A DNA stretch of 64,000 nt from assembly GCA_017449065.1 (NCBI GenBank), contig JAFSKF010000053.1, forward strand, positions 62,001 to 126,000, in the 5' to 3' direction. Under the pieces are notes generated by a model. That model ran no database searches. It saw only the letters and a list, made by a program, of their open reading frames with translations, and had not been told where the DNA came from. A program made the position numbers and the translations under genes. The stretch comes from Bacteroidales bacterium (GTDB lineage Bacteria > Bacteroidota > Bacteroidia > Bacteroidales > UBA3663). Every line of letters begins with the position of its first letter. Positions within the stretch are counted from its first letter, which is position 1. Positions 34,940 through 42,967 of the stretch are shown here, one piece after another.

Positions 34940-34980
34940 GTTGCAGCTTTGTTGTGCTACGGTACATACAAAGCTGCAAC
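34940..34980 (+). terminator. hairpin terminator after the second susCD locus
   Basis: GTTGCAGCTTTG (34940-34951) and CAAAGCTGCAAC (34969-34980) form a perfect 12-bp stem around a 17-base loop, followed by a T/C-rich stretch. Confidence 0.7.
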
Positions 34981-35153
34981 GCTTTACCTTTCTTCTTTTG
35001 AATTTATCTCCAAACATAATTTTTTATCTTACTCACAATTGCTACAAAAGGATTTATTTGCGTGTTTCCCGATTTTGCCAACCAAACTTTGCAAAAAGAA
35101 AGGAAAAGTTGAGTTTCTTTAAATTTCTTTCATTTTAAACAAAATTTTGTAAA

Positions 35154-35181
35154 TTTGTTTTTTGAAAAGATAGTATCTTTG
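35154..35181 (+). promoter_or_regulatory. promoter of the collagen-like lipoprotein gene
   Basis: TATCTTTG at 35174-35181; TTTG at 35154-35157 gives a short 16-base spacer, and another at 35146-35149 gives 24. The -7 element is clear, the -33 choice is uncertain. Confidence 0.6.
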
Positions 35182-35252
35182 CGGCAAATTGTGGAATTAT
35201 TAACGAGTTAAATTTTCAAATTTGAAACTTAATTACTAATTTTAATATAATT

Positions 35253-38200
35253 ATGAAAAAGAGGATTTTCTTATTTTCTGCTTTGTTGACTTCCGTAGTC
35301 GGCTCGGGCGTATTCCAGTCCTGCAAGGATTACGAGGAGGACGACTTCACGGAACTGAAACTTCAGAACCATGAAGTGATTAGTGATTTGCAAGACTCAA
35401 TCAAGGCTTTGATGGATACGGTTGTTATCCTTCAGAAGGCGATTGACGGTGTTGATGGCGCCAAGGGTGACAAAGGTGACAAGGGCGATACCGGCGACAA
35501 AGGCGATAAGGGTGATACCGGAAAGAGCGCCTTTGAAGTATGGAAAGAAAGTACCTATGCTTCAGACTTGGATAACGACGGCGACATCGACGAAGCTGAT
35601 ATGCTCCTGTGGATGAAGGGCACCAATGGCGCCAAGGGTGACAAAGGTGACAAGGGCGATACCGGCGACAAAGGCGATAAGGGTGATACCGGAAAGAGCG
35701 CCTTTGATCTCTGGAAAGAAAGCGCTAATGCTGTCGATGAGGATGCTGATGGCGAGATTACTCTTGCCGATATGTTCTTGTGGATGAAAGGTGAGCCAGG
35801 TGTACAGGGTGCACAGGGCGATAAAGGTGATAAGGGTGACCAGGGCGATAAAGGCGACAAGGGTGACCAAGGTGATAAAGGCGACAAGGGTGACCAGGGC
35901 GATAAAGGCGACAAGGGTGACCAGGGCGATAAAGGCGATAAGGGTGATCAGGGCGACAGCGCTTATGACGTTTGGTACAAATATATGACCGACAACAACA
36001 TCCTTTCTGACTTGAATGGCGACGGCACTACCGATCAGCTTGACTTCTTCCTCTATTTGAAGGGCGATAAGGGTGAAGACGGCACTGTTGCAGCCGGCGA
36101 CTCTTGCGGTTGCGATACGGCTGCCTACAACAATGCTGTTCGCGTGGTGAATCGCATTACCAGCGCTCTCATCGGAACCAACGGCAATCTGACTTCATCT
36201 CAGTTGGATGAATTCGAGAAGACTGTCAGCGATGCTTATCAGTCGCTCCTTCAGGCTATCGAGGATATCAAGGACATTAAGGATGCTTTGGCAAAGATGG
36301 TAACCGGTGTTATCATCCAGCAGACCAAGAATCCTGTATTCGGTACCTTCAATACTCCATTTGGTGTGAGCAGCAACGTGCTGATGTCATACTATGGACG
36401 TGCTGACTATTTCAACTTCCCGAAGGATGCGCGCTTCCTGACCGATGCACAGTACAATGTGCTTACCAATAACGGTCTTTCCATCGATTCTTACGAGCAT
36501 ACTGCTACAGGCGGTATCACCGTCGATGGTCAGGGCAACGCAGGTACCCTCTATCTCACCGTCAATCCGAATACGGTTGACTTCACCAGCTTGAACGTAA
36601 CGCTTGTAAATTCTCTCGACGAAGAGTCTCCTTGCAAGTTGCAGCCATTGGAGAAGGATTCTACCACCAAGCTGAACTTCGGTTATACCCGTGGTGCTAA
36701 CAATGGTTTCTATTCAGCTGTTGCTTCTTTCGACGCTGATGCTGTTGCAGCGGGAGGCACCACTCTTAACATCGATCAGAGCGAGATCAAGGAGGCTGTA
36801 AAGGATATCATTTCTTATGAGGATGGTTTCAATTTGAGCAATATCAGCACAACCCTCTACAAGGCTGCTAACAATATTTGCGACGCAGAAGCTGTGAAGG
36901 TAAGCTGGAGCGACAGCTTGGGCGAGCATGCCGTTTACTCAAAGTATGAGTTGGCAGCTGTTGCAGCTAAGCCACTTTCGTTCAAGACCTTCTCCGGTTT
37001 CAACTATCAGACGGTTCCTGGATACGAGCGTGCTTCAAAGGTTTTGGATGAGATCCTCGATAAGATCAACGGTATTGATGACAACGTTGATAGCATGTTC
37101 AGCGGTTTGACCAGCGGCTTGAACCTGAATATCAGCATTGACAGCATTGATCTCGGTATTGATGTTTCTAAGTTGGTTGCTTTGTTGGATACTACTACGA
37201 TTCCTACGGTGCAGTTGGAGGATTTGTCGGATGATCTGCTTGCCCAATTCAACATTACTGATACCATCGTTATGCAGGTGGATACAACCATTTTGAAAGA
37301 GAATAGCGTACATCATGATGGCTATCATGTCAACTTTGACGACTTGAACACAGAGTTGAAGAAGGTAATTAGCAGCATCTCTTTCTCTACGCAGATTCCA
37401 ATTAGAGATGAATCTGGTAATCTGGTTCTTGATGGTACGGGTCAGGTACAGTTCAAAGATTCTCTCATAACGCTTGATGGAAATAGCATTAGCGATATTC
37501 AGATGGATCCGATTGACATTCAAAACATTCAGTTTACTATCACAGTTGAATATATTTATCACAAGGATCTTCGTCCTGCAATTACCGATCTCTACAACAA
37601 GATGGCCGGTTCTGTAACACAGGTGAACGGTGCACTTGGCACACTCGACGACTTCCTGTCTGAGATCAAGACTTTCTTGCAGACTATGGATAATGTTGAA
37701 GGTAAGATTAATGAGTCTTTGGGTAGTGTTACCGGTGATCTTTCTACACAGCTTGACAGTGCACTGAATACGGTTAAGAACAAGGTTAAGAACACCATCA
37801 CTTCTTACCAGACTTCTGCTGCTAATTTGGTTACCCGTCTCCAGAATTATTTGGACAAGGTGAACAATAAGGCCGTTAGCATCGTTAACAAGGCTAATGT
37901 TGTTATGCAGCCTACTATGGTTATTGATACCGACAAGGGTGCTAAGCTCTGTAGCTCTTCTCGCAACTTGCCTACAGTCGTTAGCGGCAACGTAATGCTC
38001 TATCCTACTTCTTACAATGCTGAAGTTTTGGCTCCTGCCTTCAAGAAGTATGTAGTGGTTACCAACGTTTACAAGGCTGACAATCTCAAGGCCAATGTTA
38101 ACAGCGGAGATGCTGATTGCGTCAGCGAGCTTAAGCGCATCAACGGCCATGAGGCTCTTAACACGGTTCTTCCTGGCTACACCCGTGCTATTGGCAACGT

Positions 38201-38297
38201 TGAACTGAAGCCTGGCTTCGAGTATGCGATTTCTTATCTCGCAGTCGATTTCCACGGTGAAGGTGCCAACAAGACCTTCTATGTAAAGGTGAAGTAA
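35253..38297 (+). CDS. large lipoprotein with alternating collagen-like stretches and EF-hand-like modules
   Basis: 1014 residues. Lipobox Cys24 (FQSC) predicts outer-membrane anchoring. A heptad-like helix at 38-65 (LQDSIKALMDTVVILQKAI) could trimerise the chain. Collagen-like Gly-X-Y runs rich in GDKGDKGDT or GDKGDKGDQ lie at about 66-89, 123-146 and 180-233. Each is followed by a module of about 33 residues beginning SAF/SAY-[ED]-[VL]-W and containing an EF-hand-like loop: DLDNDGDIDEAD, DEDADGEITLAD, DLNGDGTTDQLD. The remaining 740 residues are not recognised and include coiled-coil-like parts near 780-880. Probably a trimeric surface structure; calcium binding is inferred. An OmpA-type gene follows after 38 bases. 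Confidence 0.8.
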   Translation: MKKRIFLFSALLTSVVGSGVFQSCKDYEEDDFTELKLQNHEVISDLQDSIKALMDTVVILQKAIDGVDGAKGDKGDKGDTGDKGDKGDTGKSAFEVWKESTYASDLDNDGDIDEADMLLWMKGTNGAKGDKGDKGDTGDKGDKGDTGKSAFDLWKESANAVDEDADGEITLADMFLWMKGEPGVQGAQGDKGDKGDQGDKGDKGDQGDKGDKGDQGDKGDKGDQGDKGDKGDQGDSAYDVWYKYMTDNNILSDLNGDGTTDQLDFFLYLKGDKGEDGTVAAGDSCGCDTAAYNNAVRVVNRITSALIGTNGNLTSSQLDEFEKTVSDAYQSLLQAIEDIKDIKDALAKMVTGVIIQQTKNPVFGTFNTPFGVSSNVLMSYYGRADYFNFPKDARFLTDAQYNVLTNNGLSIDSYEHTATGGITVDGQGNAGTLYLTVNPNTVDFTSLNVTLVNSLDEESPCKLQPLEKDSTTKLNFGYTRGANNGFYSAVASFDADAVAAGGTTLNIDQSEIKEAVKDIISYEDGFNLSNISTTLYKAANNICDAEAVKVSWSDSLGEHAVYSKYELAAVAAKPLSFKTFSGFNYQTVPGYERASKVLDEILDKINGIDDNVDSMFSGLTSGLNLNISIDSIDLGIDVSKLVALLDTTTIPTVQLEDLSDDLLAQFNITDTIVMQVDTTILKENSVHHDGYHVNFDDLNTELKKVISSISFSTQIPIRDESGNLVLDGTGQVQFKDSLITLDGNSISDIQMDPIDIQNIQFTITVEYIYHKDLRPAITDLYNKMAGSVTQVNGALGTLDDFLSEIKTFLQTMDNVEGKINESLGSVTGDLSTQLDSALNTVKNKVKNTITSYQTSAANLVTRLQNYLDKVNNKAVSIVNKANVVMQPTMVIDTDKGAKLCSSSRNLPTVVSGNVMLYPTSYNAEVLAPAFKKYVVVTNVYKADNLKANVNSGDADCVSELKRINGHEALNTVLPGYTRAIGNVELKPGFEYAISYLAVDFHGEGANKTFYVKVK
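35455..35707 (+). repeat. two identical 82-bp direct repeats, 171 bp apart, in the collagen-like gene
   Basis: 35455-35536 and 35626-35707 are identical as read. They encode GAKGDKGDKGDTGDKGDKGD and the start of the next SAF module. Exact identity at the DNA level means recent duplication or ongoing recombination. Confidence 0.85.
35817..35951 (+). repeat. five tandem 27-bp units encoding GDKGDKGDQ
   Basis: Five successive in-frame 27-base units differ only at a few third codon positions (GAT/GAC, AAA/AAG, CAG/CAA). They code the longest collagen-like stretch. The unit number could change without shifting the frame. Confidence 0.9.
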
Positions 38298-38335
38298 TCG
38301 AAGAACTTTTGGTGAAACAGTAAAACATTGCAACA

Positions 38336-39499
38336 ATGAATTTCAAGAAAATACTTTTCGCAACCCTGTTTTCTGCCGGATGCCTCTATGTATCCGCGCA
38401 GGAGACAATGCAGGTTACGACAACCGAAGAGGTCTTTGCACCTCACTGGTACTTGCAGGCTCAGGCAGGTTTCCAGAACACCTTGGGTGAGGTTGATTGG
38501 GCAGATCTGAATTCTTTCAACGCTCAGTTGGCTGTGGGTTATCAGTTCTCTCCGATTTTAGGCGCACGCTTAAAAGTGGATGGCTGGCAGAGCCGTGGCG
38601 GTTCAGAAATCAAGGGTGATATTTACAAGTGGAAGTGGAACTATGTCACTCCGGGCTTGAACCTGACGCTCGACTTGTCTAATCTCTTCTGGGGGTACAA
38701 GATTGACCGTCGTTGGGCATTGGGCGTTTTCGGTGGTGCCGGTGTTAACTTCGCTTTCAATAACGATGAGGCCGGTGATGCTTACAATAAGCTCTATGCT
38801 GCATTGGTGGCTGCCGGTATGAATCCTGCTTCTAACGACAGGGCTCTCCGTTACTATTGGAAGGACAACAAGGTTTCTTTGGTAGGCCAGTTCGGTCTGA
38901 ACTTCGATTATCGTTTCAACGACCGTCTGTCTGCCGGTATCGAGGCTAACTGGAACACTCTTACCGACCGCTACAACAGCAAGAAGGCCAAGAATGCCGA
39001 CTGGTACTTCAATACCCTGCTCGGACTTCGTGTCAACCTCGGTCCTACACACAAGACCAAGACAACCGTCACCGATGTACCGGTATTCCGCGATACTATC
39101 TACATCCACGATACTATCTACGTGACTGTTGAGAAGCCTGTTAGCGGTCAACCTGGCGAGGCTGCTGAGTATGGCGACATGATCCGTCGCGATATCTTCT
39201 TCATCATTGCCGGTTCGAAGGTTTCTGACGACCAGATGGGCAAGGTTCAGGATTTGGTTGCCTTCCTCAACAAGAATCCTAAAGCCAAACTCAGTGTGAC
39301 AGGTTATGCTGACAAGGGCACCGGTAATCCAACGATCAACAAGGGCTACGCTCAGAAGCGTGCTCAGTCGGTGGCTGATATTCTCGTAAATCAGTTCGGT
39401 ATCGACAAGAGCCGTCTCATCGTGGATTCCAAGGGTGATACTGAGCAGCCTTACGCTGAAAATAACAAGAATCGTGTCACGATTTGTATCTCTGAATAA
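38336..39499 (+). CDS. OmpA-family outer membrane protein with peptidoglycan-binding domain
   Basis: 387 residues: signal peptide ending LYVSAQ, an N-terminal beta-barrel-like region (about 35-240, alternating aromatic strands such as HWYLQAQAGFQ and LGLRVNLGP), a linker with the repeated DTIYIHDTIYVTVEKP, and a C-terminal OmpA domain (about 285-387) with LSVTGYADKGTGNPTINKGY and KNRVTICI. It probably tethers the outer membrane to peptidoglycan. Start 38 bases after the collagen-like gene, likely in the same transcript. Confidence 0.92.
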   Translation: MNFKKILFATLFSAGCLYVSAQETMQVTTTEEVFAPHWYLQAQAGFQNTLGEVDWADLNSFNAQLAVGYQFSPILGARLKVDGWQSRGGSEIKGDIYKWKWNYVTPGLNLTLDLSNLFWGYKIDRRWALGVFGGAGVNFAFNNDEAGDAYNKLYAALVAAGMNPASNDRALRYYWKDNKVSLVGQFGLNFDYRFNDRLSAGIEANWNTLTDRYNSKKAKNADWYFNTLLGLRVNLGPTHKTKTTVTDVPVFRDTIYIHDTIYVTVEKPVSGQPGEAAEYGDMIRRDIFFIIAGSKVSDDQMGKVQDLVAFLNKNPKAKLSVTGYADKGTGNPTINKGYAQKRAQSVADILVNQFGIDKSRLIVDSKGDTEQPYAENNKNRVTICISE

Positions 39500-39520
39500 G
39501 AGTTGATAACTGTTTAATAT

Positions 39521-39571
39521 AAGTCCATCCTTGTACCCGGTTCGCGCTTGGCACAAGGATAGACTTTTTTA
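39521..39571 (+). terminator. Rho-independent terminator after the OmpA-type gene
   Basis: ATCCTTGT and ACAAGGAT, extended by AGTC/GACT with one mismatch, pair around an 18-base loop and are followed by TTTTTT. It ends the collagen-like/OmpA transcript. Confidence 0.85.
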
Positions 39572-39580
39572 TTTTGAAGC

Positions 39581-41269
39581 ATGTCCTTTCGCAATTTTCT
39601 TCTTTCTTTCGTTCTTTGCTGTTGTTCTGCCTCTGCTGCTTTCGCTTTAGAGGGCGGTTATTATCGTGTGCAAAACTATGCCACAAAGCGCTTTTGCTAT
39701 ATCTGGGATAATACCGGCAAGCTGGACTGGGCCAAGACCGATGCTGATTTGGGTGCCATCGAGCTTTTCAAAACCAAGAACTATTCCGATCCCGGTGGCG
39801 TCATCTATGTTAAGCCGGTGGGAAGCAGTTACGACATCCAGTCGCAAGGCACAGGTGTCTATAAGATGATTCAGTATTATGTCAGTTTGTCCGATCGTGG
39901 CAACGGCAACTACTGGGTTTATGCTTCGTCGAAAGGTGTTACCAAGTATTTGTGCGATGCAGCGACCAGTACGCGCGACGAACGCGGCACTATGGCAACA
40001 GCCACCAGCAGCACGGGTGCGACTTACCAGTTGTGGCATGTGCTGCCCATCTCTGCAGAAACTGACGAATATTTCGGAATCACCCCGACGGTTACCATGG
40101 GTTCGCGTTATTTCAAGCCTTTCTATGCAGCTTTCCCGTTCCAGTTCTATTCTTCGGGTATGAAGGCATGGTATATCTCGAAGGTGGATGAAAAGAATGG
40201 AGTTGCGATTATTTCGGAATATACGGGCAACGTTATTCCCGGAGAGATGCCAGTCATTTTGGAGGCTTCGACGGCCAATGCTACAACCAATCGTCTTTCC
40301 TTGCTCACGGAAGGTGGATCTGCACCCGCAGACAATCAGCTTACCGGCTGCTATTTCTGCAACCAGTATCGTTTGACCTCCAGCAATGCCAAGACCGAGT
40401 TCAACGCCTCCACCATGCGCGTGCTCGCTACCAATGCGAACGGCAAACTGGTTTATACCAATAGCACCCAGACATTGAAGCAGATCAATAGCAAGTATTA
40501 TCTGAATGCCAACGAGAGCTATCTCAAGGTCTCGTCTGCGGCTCCGGCTGAATTAGTGGTAATGACCCAGGAGGAATACGATGCCGCCTATCCTCCCAAA
40601 GTAAATGTTTCTTCCATCACACTGAACCAGACTTCCGCCAATCTGTATGTCGGAGACAACCTTCAGTTGCAGGCGGTAGTCAGCCCGGACAATGCGACCG
40701 ATGCCTCTCTGACCTGGAGCACGTCCAATGCACAGGTTGCCACCGTGGATGCCAACGGAAAAGTGAGCGCTCTTGCAGAGGGTACCGCCCGGATTACCGT
40801 TACAGCGAATGACGGCAGTGGCATCAGCGCTTCTTGTGATATTACGATCACCCGGAAGATCGTTTATGTTTCTTCGATTGTGCTGAACCAGACATCCGCC
40901 AATCTGTATGTCGGAGATAATCTTCAGTTGCAGGCGGTGGTTAGCCCGGACAATGCGACCGATGCCACTCTGACCTGGAGCAGCTCTAATGCACAGGTTG
41001 CCACCGTGGATGCCAACGGATGGGTGAGTGCACTTGCAGAGGGTACTGCCCGGATTACCGTTACTGCGAATGACGGCAGCGGGGTCAGTGCCGCTTGCGA
41101 TATTTCCGTTCAGAATGGCACCGGCATCAACGCCGCCAAGATGTCTTTGCAGCGGAATGGCATGATCTATAACCTGAAAGGACAGCCGGTTCGCCGCACA
41201 GAGGACAGTACAGAAGGCCTGCCTGCCGGTCTTTATCTCGTTGACGGACGACTTATCTTTATCCCGTAA
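39581..41269 (+). CDS. secreted protein with two Ig-like (BIG2) repeats and sorting-type tail
   Basis: 562 residues. Signal peptide to about residue 22; an N-terminal region of about 330 residues begins GGYYRVQNYATKRFCYIWDN, which resembles ricin-lectin-like repeats (low confidence). Two Ig-like group 2 domains (about 340-425 and 427-510) are nearly identical: TLNQTSANLYVGDNLQLQAV and VATVDANG.VSALAEGTARI. The C-terminus MIYNLKGQPVRR to LPAGLYLVDGRLIFIP is a sorting-type tail. Likely exported to the surface; ligand unknown. Confidence 0.75.
   Translation: MSFRNFLLSFVLCCCSASAAFALEGGYYRVQNYATKRFCYIWDNTGKLDWAKTDADLGAIELFKTKNYSDPGGVIYVKPVGSSYDIQSQGTGVYKMIQYYVSLSDRGNGNYWVYASSKGVTKYLCDAATSTRDERGTMATATSSTGATYQLWHVLPISAETDEYFGITPTVTMGSRYFKPFYAAFPFQFYSSGMKAWYISKVDEKNGVAIISEYTGNVIPGEMPVILEASTANATTNRLSLLTEGGSAPADNQLTGCYFCNQYRLTSSNAKTEFNASTMRVLATNANGKLVYTNSTQTLKQINSKYYLNANESYLKVSSAAPAELVVMTQEEYDAAYPPKVNVSSITLNQTSANLYVGDNLQLQAVVSPDNATDASLTWSTSNAQVATVDANGKVSALAEGTARITVTANDGSGISASCDITITRKIVYVSSIVLNQTSANLYVGDNLQLQAVVSPDNATDATLTWSSSNAQVATVDANGWVSALAEGTARITVTANDGSGVSAACDISVQNGTGINAAKMSLQRNGMIYNLKGQPVRRTEDSTEGLPAGLYLVDGRLIFIP
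40597..41110 (+). repeat. tandem Ig-like domain duplication at DNA level (period 261 bp)
   Basis: The units at about 40597-40857 and 40858-41110 align without gaps over most of their length with few base changes; the 261-base period equals 87 codons. A recent in-frame domain duplication. Confidence 0.8.
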
Positions 41270-41278
41270 ATTGTTCTT

Positions 41279-42379
41279 ATGTCTATTAAGCGTTTTTCCC
41301 TTTTGTTGATGGGCGTGGGGCTCATCTTGAATACTGTTTCAGCCCAAGAAGAAGTGAAAACTTCGAAAAGTTGGATTGAGAAAGGCTTTTTCAACCATCT
41401 TGAGGTGGGCGTAAATGCCGGGTCAACCGGTATCGGTATCGATGTCGCCACTTCGGTGAGCAAGTATGCCCGTCTGCGTGTCGGCTTTACCTATATGCCC
41501 CGTTTCCAGATGAAAAGTAATTTCGGTGTTTCGTTGGGCGATTCAGCCTATCATCGGACATACAGCCCGACGACGGGCAAGCGAACCGACAAACTGGGAA
41601 AAATGATTGACTATATGCACGACCTCACCGGCATGACGATCGAGGATAACGTGGATATGGTTTATAAGCCTACGTTCTATAACTCCAAGCTTTTAGTGGA
41701 TGTTTTCCCATTCACCGACAAGCGCTGGCATTTTACCGCCGGCTTCTACTATGGCACCCGCGAGATCGGGCGTGCCGTCAATTCGGTGGAAGATGCCACG
41801 ACCTTGGCGGGTGTCAGTTTCTATAATTATATCTACGATAAGGTGGCGGAAGACAATCCCAACATCTTTGGCGATCTTATCTCCATCACGCCCGAGGTAT
41901 TGAATCGCATCAAACCGATGTTCCTCAATGCTGGCAGGATGGGTATGCATGTAGGGCGGTACAAACACAACGTCTATGGACAAGTGGCTGTGCTCGACGA
42001 ACTGGGCTATCCGGTTTACGATGATGAAGGTAATCCCATGTACGAGCAAGGAATCATCCATGCCAAGGGATCTTACTACATGATGACGCCCGATCCTGAG
42101 AACTGTACGGTGAAGTGCTATGCCAAAACCCGGCGATTCAAACCCTACGTGGGCGGAGGCTATAGCGGAAGCATCAGCAAAGACAAGCTTTGGAATCTCG
42201 ATGTCGATTTGGGCGTCCTTTTCTGGGGCGGCACACCGCATGTCTATACTCACGACGGAACCGATCTTACCCGCGATGTCTATGGCATACAGGGCAAAGT
42301 AGGAAAATACATTGATGCAATTGCATCGGTCAAGGTTTTCCCGGTTCTTGAAGTCCGTATTTCAAGAAGAATTTTCTAA
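41279..42379 (+). CDS. probable outer membrane beta-barrel protein of unknown function
   Basis: 366 residues with a signal peptide (cleavage after NTVSAQ), strand-like patterns (LEVGVNAGSTGIGIDVATSV, KYARLRVGFTYMPRF, RWHFTAGFYYGTREIG, DVDLGVLFWGG) and a terminal Phe (EVRISRRIF), typical of barrels inserted by BamA. No family name recognised. Starts 9 bases after the Ig-like gene and is probably in the same transcript. Confidence 0.7.
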   Translation: MSIKRFSLLLMGVGLILNTVSAQEEVKTSKSWIEKGFFNHLEVGVNAGSTGIGIDVATSVSKYARLRVGFTYMPRFQMKSNFGVSLGDSAYHRTYSPTTGKRTDKLGKMIDYMHDLTGMTIEDNVDMVYKPTFYNSKLLVDVFPFTDKRWHFTAGFYYGTREIGRAVNSVEDATTLAGVSFYNYIYDKVAEDNPNIFGDLISITPEVLNRIKPMFLNAGRMGMHVGRYKHNVYGQVAVLDELGYPVYDDEGNPMYEQGIIHAKGSYYMMTPDPENCTVKCYAKTRRFKPYVGGGYSGSISKDKLWNLDVDLGVLFWGGTPHVYTHDGTDLTRDVYGIQGKVGKYIDAIASVKVFPVLEVRISRRIF

Positions 42380-42421
42380 TATTCAAATCATACTCAAAAT
42401 TAACTAATACCTTTTTTCATT

Positions 42422-42949
42422 ATGTGGAAGAAAACTTTCTTTAGTATTGTGTGCATTGTGGCATTTTGTTTCATAGCAACAGGTTGCAAATCTGATCCTA
42501 AACCTAAGACGGAAAAGGTTGAAGAATCCGGTGTCGGAGAACTTGCCGTTGATGCTACCACTTATTCCCTGCCTTACGGTTATCGGGTAGAGGCAGATAA
42601 CTATTATCGTTTCATCTTTTCCAACTTGTCGCAGAAGAACGTAAAGCTTACCACCAAAACCCGTTGGACCTACTGCGACGTCCTGCTTCTCGATGTGAAA
42701 CAGGGACTCCTGCCCGGAGAATATAATGCTCAGGTGAATGTGACTGTGGAACAGCCTATCGGTGGAGAGGATGTACAGGCTCCTTTAGAGGCGATTGCAC
42801 AAGGCACTATGAAATTGTCCGGTACTGCTAACGAGTACGAGTTTACATTCGCATCCAAGTCGATTCGAATCGTTAACAACAAATTGAGCGTTTTCACGCC
42901 GCAAAATATTACCCTGAAGTATAAGGGCAAACTGATTGAGTGGGAATAA
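42422..42949 (+). CDS. lipoprotein of unknown function
   Basis: 175 residues. Lipobox Cys22 (FIATGCKSD) follows a hydrophobic signal. A short Lys/Glu/Pro linker leads to one beta-sandwich-like domain (about 38-175). 42 bases after the barrel gene, 18 before the HD hydrolase gene. Not recognised. Confidence 0.65.
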   Translation: MWKKTFFSIVCIVAFCFIATGCKSDPKPKTEKVEESGVGELAVDATTYSLPYGYRVEADNYYRFIFSNLSQKNVKLTTKTRWTYCDVLLLDVKQGLLPGEYNAQVNVTVEQPIGGEDVQAPLEAIAQGTMKLSGTANEYEFTFASKSIRIVNNKLSVFTPQNITLKYKGKLIEWE

Positions 42950-42967
42950 TCCTTCCCTCATTCGCCT

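Larger units (their letters stand above)
34901..35252. other. 352-base intergenic stretch
   Basis: No gene seen. It holds the terminator-like hairpin at 34940-34980, an AT-rich middle and the promoter of the collagen-like gene at about 35154-35181, followed by a 71-base leader. Confidence 0.7.

Noticed and set aside
35817..35951. CRISPR-like array
   Set aside because: The 27-bp units are contiguous without spacers and encode an in-frame collagen-like repeat.
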